DNA of 11,507 nt from Euperipatoides rowelli (Eukaryota; Onychophora; Udeonychophora; Euonychophora; Peripatopsidae): the NCBI GenBank assembly GCA_003024985.2, contig PXIH01S0011670.1; one strand, written 5' to 3'. Shown piece by piece: positions 1 to 8,556 of this stretch. Numbering within the stretch: position 1 is the stretch's first letter; each line of letters opens with the position of its first letter. The notes under the pieces are model-generated. The model had not been told where the DNA came from, did not search any database, and saw only the letters and a list, made by a program, of their open reading frames with translations. Made by a program: the position numbers and the translations under genes.

Positions 1-60
1 CCCCAGCCCCGGAAAAAAAAAAGTGTCCCTTATTTTTTTAAAAAAAAACTGGGATCCCTA
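1..60 (+). mobile_element. Right end of a hAT-type MITE, truncated by the window edge
   Basis: The stretch from about 23 to 60 matches the right end of the complete MITE at 1817-2293. Both read GTCCCTTATTT, then a T/A run, then CTGGGATCCCTA. The C-rich then A-rich stretch at 1-22 corresponds to the poly-C/poly-A tract at 2215-2248 of that copy. The terminus is placed at base 60 because the inverted repeat ends there in the complete copy. The left end and its target duplication are outside the window, so the duplication (expected to be the bases at 61-68) cannot be checked. No coding capacity is visible. The copy lies in the same orientation as the one at 1817. Confidence 0.75.
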
Positions 61-349
61 CTGAATAGGGTCCAGTGATTCTTTCGTTCAGCTTTCTGTT
101 ATATCCAGCATAACTAGCCACATCTAAAGCTAACACGGAGTCTCCTTTATTAAAATCACGAAGGCGACGCCCTCTATCTTTGTTTTTGGCATTTAAAATA
201 GATGCATTTTGTAAATTTAAGAATACTTCCAACTTTGCTGTCTCCAGCTTCTCCTTTATGGCATCCACTAAGTCACTTCTATCTAGGTTGTCCTCGTTTT
301 CATTTAGGTTGAACTCTAAAAAGACATTGTATTGATAAAAGCCGTGAAA
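61..349 (-). pseudogene. Ty3/gypsy-like retrotransposon integrase C-terminal remnant
   Basis: The minus-strand frame is open from about 373 down to 61. It encodes a charged helical stretch (DAIKEKLETAKLEVFLNLQ), then KNKDRGRRLRDFNKGDSVL, then YAGYNRKLNERITGPYSV. The pattern of basic residues followed by F-x-x-GD-x-VL, then G-x-x-RKL-x-x-x-x-x-GPY, is the usual layout of the integrase C-terminal region in Ty3/gypsy-type pol proteins. No catalytic core, reverse transcriptase or LTR is visible, and the frame is closed upstream by a stop at 374-376. The reading frame runs directly into the MITE at base 60, so the last few in-frame residues come from the MITE. This is a dead fragment in an intron of the golgin gene. 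Assignment rests on motif layout only; the upstream limit is approximate. Confidence 0.6.
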
Positions 350-672
350 AATACAATTCTTTTGAAAATTTATTTAAACTGAAAATAAAGAGAGGTTTTC
401 ATTGTTTTTTTTGGGTGGGGGGTGGGTGGTTGTTCTAATTACCTGGTCAGCTTTTGCAATCAGTCAATGACTTGTTTGCTGAAATAAATTGCTCTTTTTG
501 CAAGATTTAATACACACCTTCACTGTAATTCTACACATTTATTAACAATTACAGTTTATAAGAAGTACATTCTTAAACTTTAATTACTAGTTGCAAAACA
601 TTAAGAAAAAAATGAAACAAATTAACAAAATAATGAAATTAGAATACAAGAAATACTTCATGAAATTCTTAC
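350..672. other. Intronic DNA between the gypsy remnant and the 3' golgin exon
   Basis: This is the 5' part of the intron downstream of the 673-887 exon. It is AT-rich, with a G-rich simple stretch at about 411-430. Apart from the weak exon-like interval at 443-478, listed separately, I see no coding or RNA signal. Confidence 0.6.
443..478 (-). other. Weak exon-like interval with an in-frame stop
   Basis: On the minus strand, TTTATTTCAG precedes 36 bases that end in CAG before GTAATT. This gives a plausible acceptor and donor around an interval whose length is a multiple of three. The preceding golgin exon ends in phase 0; read in that frame the interval gives Q-T-S-H, a TGA stop, then LIAKADQ. 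The tail loosely resembles the next stretch of golgin-160, but the stop makes it non-coding as read. It could be a chance splice-site pair, a decayed exon, or an alternative exon that triggers nonsense-mediated decay. I consider chance most likely. Confidence 0.15.
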
Positions 673-887
673 CTGTTTACGCAGATTTTTAACTTCTTTT
701 TTATCATCCATAAGTTCATCGCTTAAACTTTGGAACTGTTTGGTTGCGTTTGATTTCAGTTGTTCTTGAGTTTGGGTTAATATTTTATTGCGTTCCTCCA
801 ATTCAATTATCTCAGATTCTTTTCTAGCCAGCATGGCCTCCAGCATGTTGGCATGCTGCTTCAAGGCTTCAAAGCTTTGAGTCATCC
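673..887 (-). CDS. GOLGA3: Golgin-160 (GOLGA3-like), C-terminal-half exon
   Basis: This 215-base internal exon has an acceptor TTTCAG (AG at 889-888) and a donor CAG|GTAAGA (GT at 672-671). Its first two bases, GG, join the final G of the 3949-6099 exon to make one Gly codon. It then encodes 71 residues from MTQSFEALKQHANMLEAML to KNLRKQ. The joined protein reads EKGRLAG-MTQSFEALKQH, aligning with vertebrate golgin-160 around EKGKLTG...QS..AL..HNSILE and continuing with similar spacing to a conserved LK.Q stretch. The segment is predicted coiled coil, rich in E, K, Q and L. The ATG at 885 is an internal codon, not a start. The exon ends in phase 0. The rest of the C-terminus must lie beyond the left edge of the window. 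The residues after KQ in the open frame are intron read-through. Confidence 0.85.
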
Positions 888-1808
888 CTGAAATTTGGAC
901 AATATCTTTTCACATAGTGACAGTTAAAAAAATATTAAAAATAATAAGCTAATACAGTACATATACAGATTGACCTCTAGCTGATTTTAATCAATTAAAT
1001 CATGAGTATCAACTTATTTTTGCTAAATCCATTCCCAATTTTACTACTTGTGAGTAAAGTAATAATTTCCCATCAAGTCCGTCAATAAATTTTCTAAAGG
1101 GAAAGCACAATGATAAACTTGTTTTCCATTTATCCAAATGACAAAATATCAACATATTGCAATTAATAATGACTGAAATTTGTGTGCTTGTGAAAAAAAC
1201 TTAGATAAAATAGAACATGATGGGAGCTTTAATCAAATAAGTTATATCACGTCAAGCTCAGATAAGTTATAAACATGAGGGAGCAACAAATATTGGTAGT
1301 ATATCATATGGCTGTTTTCCAATCCACATAGGCTATAATGTAGTTTAATAATTACAATAATGCAAATGTATGCTCTTAAAGAGGGAGATCAAATTACACT
1401 TTAATTTACAAATCAATGTTAAATCTATTGTTAATAATGCATATACAGTTCATTTTTAAGTATTCGTTTTTAAAGTGAAAATTTTCACTAACATTTTAGT
1501 TAGAATTATTTTCTAACATTGTATATCAGTTCACTGACTTGTGAAATTAAACAAGGTATTTGGTAAATACAGTAGGTTACTAACATTCCCATAACATTAT
1601 GAGAACTGTAATTTTAAATCATGAAGTTAGTGTAAAATGTGTAATAAGGACTAATAAACATAATATACAACCTTATCAATTTTACAAGCCACAACAACTG
1701 GTCAGTTCAAATGATGAGGGGTTATTATGGCCAACATTTCAAACAATAAATACAGGAAATATCAAGGTAGCAGTTAAATTATTTAAATCACTTGTTTTTC
1801 AACCATGA

Positions 1809-1816
1809 CTTATGGC
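1809..1816. repeat. Left 8 bp target-site duplication of the MITE
   Basis: CTTATGGC directly precedes the element. ATTATGGC follows it at 2294-2301. Seven of eight positions agree, which is consistent with the 8 bp duplication made by hAT transposases plus one later mutation. Confidence 0.8.
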
Positions 1817-2213
1817 TAGGGATCCCAGACATCTCGCATAATATGGGATTGTCCCATATTTTAGAGATGTTCCCAGTCCCCTTGTCCTGACAAGTGTGGT
1901 TGGAATGCTAAAATGTCCCATATTTGAAATCGGTTATCCCTTATTTCAAAAATTTATACAAGAATGTTTGAATAGAACACATTATTTTTTTAATTTTAAT
2001 CTCATACACTGTTTGTGTGTTCATTCTTTTCAAAATACAAATTGAAGAGTGAAAAATTATAAAAGCAACTTACAACTTGACGTGAATTCCTCATTGCAAG
2101 ACGAAAAAATAGCGATAAACTCTATTTATGGTGGCTAGAAACGGAACCTCCATATTCATATTGGTAAGTATTTACTCCTGTGAAATTGAACTAATTGACA
2201 CTGCTAAAAAAAA

Positions 2214-2245
<32 letters not shown>

Positions 2246-2293
2246 AAACACATGTTGTCCCTTATTTGTTTTTTTTTAAATCTGGGATCCCTA
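1817..2293 (+). mobile_element. Complete 477 bp non-autonomous hAT-type MITE
   Basis: The element begins TAGGGATCCCAGA and ends TCTGGGATCCCTA, a perfect 13 bp terminal inverted repeat. It is flanked by an 8 bp duplication (7/8 matching). An 8 bp target duplication with T/CAGGG-type termini is characteristic of the hAT superfamily. It has no coding capacity; a plus-strand frame at 2128-2313 merely reads through poly-C and poly-A. Internal structure includes a 9 bp stem with a 3-base loop (1840-1860, AATATGGGA...TCCCATATT), a CTTGTC...GACAAG inverted pair (1881-1894), and a run of 21 C followed by about 13 A at 2215-2248. A second partial copy lies at 1-60, so this is a repeat family in this genome. 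Mobility would depend on a transposase encoded elsewhere. Confidence 0.9.
2215..2248 (+). repeat. Poly-C/poly-A tract inside the MITE
   Basis: Twenty-one consecutive C are followed by about thirteen A. The other MITE copy has a shorter, interrupted equivalent at 1-22. Homopolymers of this kind expand and contract easily, so the exact length is unreliable in an assembly. Confidence 0.9.
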
Positions 2294-2301
2294 ATTATGG
2301 C
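2294..2301. repeat. Right 8 bp target-site duplication of the MITE
   Basis: ATTATGGC, matching CTTATGGC at 1809-1816 at seven of eight bases. Confidence 0.8.
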
Positions 2302-2389
2302 AGCCCTATATGAACATTTACATACTTGCATGATGTAGAAGTTATTCAAACATTTTTTAAAGAAACTTTTTGGATTCTGAGATACACTT

Positions 2390-2942
2390 GTGGATATCTT
2401 CTCAGGATGGAACTGGATGTTCCTGAGATTTCATATTACTGTATACTATATTCAAAAATTAATATTTAAATATTGGTTTAGAATATTGGACATGCCGGTT
2501 AAAAGATATCCAAGAATAGTATTTAAAGGATTTAAAAGTAGACTTCCAAGGAGAGAATTGGGATTTTCTTATAACTGAGCAAATATATTAATAACATTAA
2601 TGGATAATTATGGTTATTCTTATCTATAGGAAATACATTCAAATTATGATTCCTTATATCGGAAAAATAATATTCAATAATTATATACAACAGGACTACT
2701 CTAGATCTAGGACCTCCTCAGTGAATCATTATTTATATTCTAAAATTGATATTGTAAGGGCAGCTAACTATTTAAATAGTTATCAATTTTTGAAATATAC
2801 TCAAACACATGTTAAATTATGAGTATTAGAGGGTAAATGGTTAAATTGTAAAGGACAGAGTTTTTGGTATACAGTACAGGTGAAATTTCAGTTATTTTAT
2901 TATAACCAAATAGAAGACTTTGTTGATATGTCCTTTATTTGA
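2390..2942 (+). pseudogene. Decayed LINE (non-LTR retrotransposon) RT C-terminal fragment
   Basis: Two plus-strand frames carry pieces of what looks like one protein. At 2456-2515 the frame reads KLIFKYWFRILDMPVKRYPR, close to the IKYW-x-x-IL-x-MP-x-x-RYP signature I associate with the region after the reverse transcriptase in many invertebrate CR1/Jockey-like LINEs. After a frameshift, 2610-2819 reads SSVNHYLYSKIDIVRAANYL and ends KYTQTHVKL. An in-frame TGA at 2820-2822 is followed by 39 more open codons, VLEGKWLNCKG to NQIEDFVDMSFI. The order fits the family: YW-IL motif, an S-x-x-N-x-Y stretch, an EGKW-like motif, then an IED-x-F motif. The frameshift and stop show it is dead. The catalytic reverse-transcriptase core is absent, as expected for a 5'-truncated LINE. 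Family assignment is from memory of such sequences and uncertain; the 3' end could extend to the AAAT-rich stretch near 3190-3210. Confidence 0.5.
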
Positions 2943-3948
2943 ACATAATAGAAACATTTTTCAATTCTAGTCAATTATCTAAACTGGGGGCTCTGTCCCA
3001 AAGAGAAGATTTTATAAGTAGAATGTTATAAATAGAATATCAATACAAATTCTATATGAGTTAATATGAAATATTTTAATAGCACGAAGTGAAATGTCAA
3101 TCTGATTAATGTACTGTATGTTAGAAATAATTTTATAATTAATAATTTAAAATATGCATCCCCATTGTAAATAACCAACCCAATTAAAGTAAATTAATAA
3201 ATAAATAAATGCTGAGAGGAGAGGGGAAGGCAGTAAAGAAAAATAGCATCAAATGGAAGCAAAAAAAATAAATAAATAACCATCCATTATTCTGATATGT
3301 CATACTCTATTTTAATATATTCATTTTTTTTTAAACAAAACCAGTATTTCTAGGCATTAGGAAGATTAATAATATTGTAAATAGACTATAGCCTATAGTT
3401 GGCACTAGGGAGTAATATTAAAGGCAATTACTAAATAGAAAATGGCATATAAAAACTAAAGGTAAATTTGACAATGTTAACAAGATTGTTTCTCAATATA
3501 AAAGAACTTATAAAGCTTTGCATGATGATGCATAGATGATGCCACAAACAGCTGTGAAACCAACATTACAATGTTGTAAAACTAAGATCTTCAGAGTCTC
3601 AAATGGCTGCTGTAGTTATTTTAAAAACACGGATAGCTGTTGGAACAAGCAGATGCCAGAATAAAGAATCTTAACTCCATTGGACTAAAGCTGATAATCC
3701 CATTGGATTAAATACCAATATAAAGCCGAAGGTGTGCTAGTTGTTAAGGCTGAAATCTGTACAATTCCCAAATTTCCGGGCAATATAACAACCCTAGTTA
3801 ATTAGCAATTTATTTTATTATTTGACCCACATCTAAATTAATATAAAACTATTTAATTAAGTTAAACCAAGTTTTATGAAAGTAAAAACAAAAACAATAA
3901 AAAAGCAAAAATTTAGACTTAAAGGTAATTTTTTCTAATCATAGATAC

Positions 3949-6099
3949 CTGCTAAGCGTCCTTTTTCTTTTTCCAATTCCATCATCAATTGCTGGTCATC
4001 TTCTGCGTTTTGGTCCACTATGTCAATGCTTTTAGGTTTCTCTGCATCCTTTCCTTCAACAATTCCATCAGTATCATAATATTCAGTCTTTTCATTAGCT
4101 TTTAACCGCATATTTGCCAATTCAAGAGTAAGTGTTTCTTTAAGATCGTTGACTGTGTTAAATTCTTGTATGAAACGATCCCAATTAAAAAGGAATAAAT
4201 TCCTATTTGTTTCGGAAAGGTCACATTTGAAGATCAATTCTTGAAATCTCTTATCTGTATTTTCTCTAGTTAACAGAATTTCTTGCAATTTTTTATTAAT
4301 GATTTCAACAGTAGATTTGAAAGATTCTTGTCTGTCTTTAGCATTTCTTTCATTTGAAGTCAACTCGGCATTTTCCTGAATTTTACTAGACTCTTCAATT
4401 ACTGATGTCTCGGAAGATGTTTCAATTCTTTGCAATTCTTTCTGAAGATTCTGTTGTTTTTCCAAAGTGAGAGAAAGCTGTGATTTTATTTCTGTGAAGT
4501 GTGCTTTGGTTGAATCTAATTCTGACTTTAGCAATAATTTTTCTTCATTTGTTTTTTCAAAACTAACTTTTAAATTATTATGTTCTTCGTTAATTCGAGA
4601 CAAGTCTATTTGTAGTTGAGAATTTTCTGCTTTTAACTTGTCGAACATAAATTTCTCAATAGGTAAATCAGTTGAACTACCTTTTGTTTCTGCTAACAAT
4701 GCTTGAAGAATTTTTTTCTCAGATTCTGCTTTCTGAAGCAAGTTTGTTTTAGTAGATACTTCCTGCCGAATTTGTTTGAAATTATGCTCTACACTCCCCA
4801 TATTATTTCTCAATTTCTGCAAGGCATCATCAAAGGCTTTCTTCTCTTCTACAGCCGAAGCTAAGGCTACTTGAACAGCTGCTTTCTCATCTTTCAATTT
4901 CAGAATATCTTTGTCTTTAGCAATTAACTGTTGCTTGGAAACTTTTAATTTGCTATCCACCTCCATGTATTCTTGTTGTAAAATTTCTAAGGCACGACTA
5001 TTTTCTACTAAGCTCTCTTGTGACATAGTTAACTGTTTCATAATTTCAGCTAGTTCATGGTCCACTAATTCCAATGTTGACTCCTTTAATCTTAACTCAT
5101 TCTGGGTTATAGTCAATTGACGATCCATGTCTGATGTGTTGGAAATCATGGATGCAAGACGAGTGCGTTCCTCTTCTATTCGCTGCACTCTAATTGAAAA
5201 TGTTTCTTCGGTGCTGGTTTTCTCTCTTTGAATTTGATCATAAGCAACTTCCCTCTCTACCATATCAGCTTCAATATTCTCCAAATATCTCATTAACATT
5301 TCTTTTTCTTGCATAGCTTTCTGTTGGGTTTCCATTAGTTCTTGCCTAAGTTGACTGTTGGCAGCTTTTAGTTTCTCAATTGAACTCGATTGGATGACAG
5401 CATTAGACTGTAATGCCATGAATTCTTGCTGAAGAATCCTTCTAGCTTCTTGAACAGTATTCAGCTGTTCTTGATACCATTGTTTGGCCTTGACTAAAGC
5501 TGCAATATCATTTTGAGCAACACGTAATTCATTTTCATTTGATGATTTAGACTGCACAGCTAGCTGAAGCTCAACACTCAGCTCAGCAATTTTTTTTTTT
5601 AAATCCTGAACGATTCCATCTTTAGATCTTAAATCTAATTTAATTTCATCAATTTGATAGAGCAATTTGTCTTTTGAATCTTGAGTTTCAAGAAGTTCTT
5701 CATTCAAGGTTTTTAATTCTAACAGCTGGGCATCGTAAGAATATTGCAACTCTTCTAGATTTCTAACTAGTTTTTGTTGGGATTCCATCAAAATTTCAAG
5801 TTGGGAATTCAATTTAGATTTGTCAAAAATAGCTTGCTGTGATTGAAAAATTTGTGATTTTAACTGAGACTGAGTCGCAGCAAGCTCAGCTTGAAGGCGG
5901 GCCCGTTCCTGCAAGGCGATGTTAGCTTCACTTCTTATACTTTCCAACTGACCCTCCAAATTAGCTTTTTGACGCATTAGATCATAATATCCAACATTTT
6001 TCATGTTATCGCTGGATTTAGAGTCTTCAATTTTAGGAGTACTTGAAGTATATGTATTTTCTTGAAATTGTGATGACTTTAAATGACTGCCAATAAAAT
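3949..6099 (-). CDS. GOLGA3: Golgin-160 (GOLGA3-like), large coiled-coil exon
   Basis: This 2,151-base exon encodes 716 complete codons. Counting from the internal Met at 6004, residues 173-178 are AKQWYQ followed by EQLNTVQEAR, 244-248 are IEADM, 321-326 are IMKQLT, 561-590 resemble the golgin AYENAVGILSRRLQEAL stretch, and 680-686 are EKGRLAG. These occur in the same order as in vertebrate golgin-160, and together they identify the family. Nearly the whole product is heptad-like coiled coil rich in Q, E, K and L. A break at about residues 601-672 contains LFLFNWDRF and then an acidic stretch. Golgin-160 is a peripheral Golgi membrane protein acting in Golgi organisation and trafficking; that role is inferred from the family. 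The donor is GCAG|GTATCT at 3949/3948. The acceptor is probably TTTTTTATTAG ending at 6100; GGCAG ending at 6087 is an alternative. The frame is open 31 codons above the Met at 6004, so that Met is not the start. Confidence 0.88.
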
Positions 6100-7080
6100 C
6101 TAATAAAAAATAAATAAAAATAAATGTGTGAACAATAAATAGCCAAAGTTAATAAATAATTTAATAATCTACAGTACTTTGTATTATTGTAAACATACTG
6201 TATTTGATAAAAAATACCTTATAGCTTCAACAAATGTAATTTTATTTTATTGGCCTATAAAAAATTATTTTGTTTATCACCCGCAAATAACAATGAAATT
6301 ATGCTAGATCCATACATTTTAAAAAAAATATATATACAAAAATATTATAGATTTAAAAAAAAAACCTATTTACAATATAAGTTTAAATTAAAATAGTCTA
6401 AAGAATGACTAAGATTTATATTTAAAAAAAATTTAAAAAATAAATAAAATGTATATGTACACATACAAAACACCTCATATTTGTCATTATCTCTATTTTT
6501 GTTTTTTTTTTAAAAAAAAACCACCACAAAAGACATTTAAATTAAACATGTCGTTATTTTTCTCTCAAATCAATTGTAGAAAATTCCATGCAGTATCACA
6601 TCTGTATGTACAGTAAGTTGTATAAAATGGCAGTATGAGTAAAAAGTGAACCAATTAAAACTTCACTATCCTTCATAATAGATCTGAAATTTAGCAATAT
6701 TTGCTTAGTGGTTCCAACTCAATGAAACCAGTAAAGATTTTTTAAAAGTATATCAAATTAATTTTTTTAAGAGGACTTATACTGTTTAATGTCAGATCAA
6801 ACTTTGCAACTAGCAGAATAGAGGAATTTGGCATGACAAAATTAACACAGCTGCTCGAATATGTATACTTTCACGCTTAATAGGTAAGTTTTTTTTTTTT
6901 TGTGAAATTGAATTATGTTAGTATAACTATAATATTTCAAAAGATTTGCACGAGAAATGTTTTATGTTATTTTTCAAATAAACAATTTTTTATTTCATCA
7001 TTTACCGGTATATTTGAAGATTAAAAAACAAAAACAGTATATCATCAAAAATGCTGCCTAATCCTTGTTTTGATCACTGG

Positions 7081-7088
7081 GTTTACGA
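7081..7088. repeat. Left 8 bp target-site duplication of the large hAT element
   Basis: GTTTACGA immediately precedes the CAGGG terminus. ATTTACGA follows the other terminus at 10800-10807. Seven of eight bases agree. Confidence 0.85.
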
Positions 7089-7250
7089 CAGGGTTGGGTA
7101 GTAGCGCGCTACTAGTAGCTAGCTACTTTTTTCAGTAGCGAGGTGAGTAGCTTGCTATTTTTAAAATGAAAAGTAGAGATTGGGAGCAGTGGCTACTTTT
7201 CCTCAGTAGCTGTAGCATAAATGTAGCACAATTATTGCCGCTACTATTTA
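7089..7250. repeat. Left subterminal AGTAGC repeat cluster of the hAT element
   Basis: Five AGTAGC and four GCTACT (GCTACT counted in all contexts) occur in this stretch, including the nested palindromic region at about 7100-7130. It is more GC-rich than the surrounding DNA. It probably corresponds to transposase-binding repeats, by analogy with other hAT elements. Confidence 0.65.
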
Positions 7251-7994
7251 TTTTTTAATACAAGAAGATTATTAAAAAAAATATTAAAAAAGAAATAATA
7301 ATATATTAATAATAATTATTTCTGGGACCTTCACCAGTAAATACCAATGCTCTTTCTGATACATATATCTCAAGCCTTTAACCCCCTTCCCCCAGTGAAG
7401 CAAACTAGTAAACTCGTCCGACTTGACTAAAATGAATATTCTCGTATTTATCTTTCCTGGTATTTTACTTTAAAACTTATTTATAGTAAGTCAAAACTTT
7501 ATGCTATTGCTAAATGCTTTATAAAACCATATATATTTTTTTAATCAATTAGAAAATAACTAACTTGCACTTGCTATAAAATATCCTTTTATTAATAATA
7601 TGTAAGTAAAAGAAAAGAAATAAACTCACTTATTACGACCACATATTATTCCTTTTTCTGGTTTTCTAATTCCGGTTTAATTAAATTCATAAAGCAAAAG
7701 CTTTGTTACAATGCAAAATAAAATCATCAAATGTTAATTCTAAACTTTTTTTTTTTAAATTGTCACTAGCCAAGTACAATTCAAAATGTTTCAGTACTGA
7801 TTATAATAACCTCTAGCCAAAGAGCAATACATGTCAATTATTGGATAGTCACACAAAGAGGTCCAAACTTGGCGGTACCTTTCATCCTATTGTATTTGTG
7901 TTGCCAAGAAAATGTTCCGTGGAAGCTAATTTTGGATTAATTGAGAGACAATACAATAAATTAAATAATAATAAGAAGAAGAAGGAATTAAATT

Positions 7995-8530
7995 TATATT
8001 AATTAAAACAACTTTTATTTTGTGTTTTGCGTTTAAAAAAAATATTAATCTGCATTTTAATTAAAAGAATTCACTTGAGGACATGCAGAATATGTTCTAA
8101 GGTTATAAATAAATAAATACAGTAGGTCTACAAGCTTATTGTGAAAACGAATGTATATATTTTCAATTATATATAAATTTGACTTTAAAAAAATCTAAAA
8201 ATTATATACAGTATATTAAACTTTTAAGTAAGAACAGTGAAATTTTTGTGTATATTTATTAAAACAACTTTTTTTTGTGTTTTCCTTTTAAAAAAATATT
8301 AATCTTCGTTTTAATTAAAAGAATTCACCTGAGGACATGCATAATTTCAGTTATAAATAAATAAATACAGTAGGTCTACAAACTTATTGTGAAAACGAAT
8401 GTATAGATTTTCAAATGTATATAAATTTGGCTTTTAAAAAAAGCTAAAATTATATACAGTATATATTTACTGTATATACAGTAGCCTATATTAAACTTTA
8501 AAGTAAGAACAGTGAAGTTTTTGTGTATGT
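7995..8530. repeat. Tandem duplication, period about 256 bp, two copies
   Basis: Copy one (about 7995-8250) and copy two (about 8251-8530) share AAAACAACTT (8005 and 8261), then TTTTAATTAAAAGAATTCAC, GAGGACATGCA, TACAGTAGGTCTACAA, TTATTGTGAAAACGAATGTA, and GTAAGAACAGTGAA near the end. Copy two lacks several bases after GACATGCA and has about 20 extra bases around 8463-8487. The copies are similar but clearly diverged, so the duplication is not a simple assembly stutter. Confidence 0.85.
8469..8482. repeat. 14 bp perfect palindrome
   Basis: ACTGTATATACAGT is self-complementary. It lies in the extra bases found only in copy two of the 256 bp duplication. ACAGTA/TACTGT-type words are frequent throughout the window. 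Confidence 0.8.
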
Positions 8531-8543
8531 ACTATATATGTGT

Positions 8544-8554
8544 GGGGGGGGGGG
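8544..8554 (+). repeat. Poly-G tract at the boundary between the two tandem duplications
   Basis: Eleven consecutive G separate the end of the 256 bp duplication from the start of the 1.07 kb duplication. A comparable C run (10314-10326) occurs inside copy two of the larger repeat, where copy one has only five C. Confidence 0.85.
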
Positions 8555-8556
8555 TA

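Larger units (their letters stand above)
888..3948 (-). other. GOLGA3: Phase-1 intron of the golgin-160-like gene
   Basis: The intron is bounded by a donor GTATCT at 3948 and an acceptor TTTCAG ending at 888, both on the minus strand. It is 3,061 bases long and AT-rich. It contains one complete hAT MITE (1817-2293) and one LINE-like fragment (about 2390-2942), both listed separately. The stretches at 888-1808 and 2943-3948 contain A/T runs, ATAAATAAATAAAT-type simple repeat near 3190-3210 and 3265-3280, and no recognisable gene. The simple repeat near 3190 could be the 3' tail of the LINE fragment, but I cannot show continuity. Confidence 0.8.

Noticed and set aside
1599-1808. 69-codon plus-strand frame ending just before the MITE
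   Set aside because: No recognised similarity, no splice context, in AT-rich intron DNA; the length is within chance expectation.
2128-2313. Plus-strand frame with a poly-proline run
   Set aside because: The prolines are the poly-C tract of the MITE and the lysines are the poly-A tract. The frame crosses the MITE right end.
3540-3780. Less AT-rich stretch that might be a tRNA-derived SINE
   Set aside because: No A-box/B-box pair, cloverleaf or 3' tail could be made out.
4911-5120. Plus-strand frame opposite the golgin exon
   Set aside because: It is an antisense shadow of the coiled-coil coding sequence, with no domain of its own.
3935-6004. Complete protein starting at the Met at 6004 and ending at the TAG at 3935
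   Set aside because: The frame is open for 31 codons above this Met, back to a plausible splice acceptor. The last residues before the stop follow a GTATCT donor. Homology continues in the next exon, so this is an internal exon.
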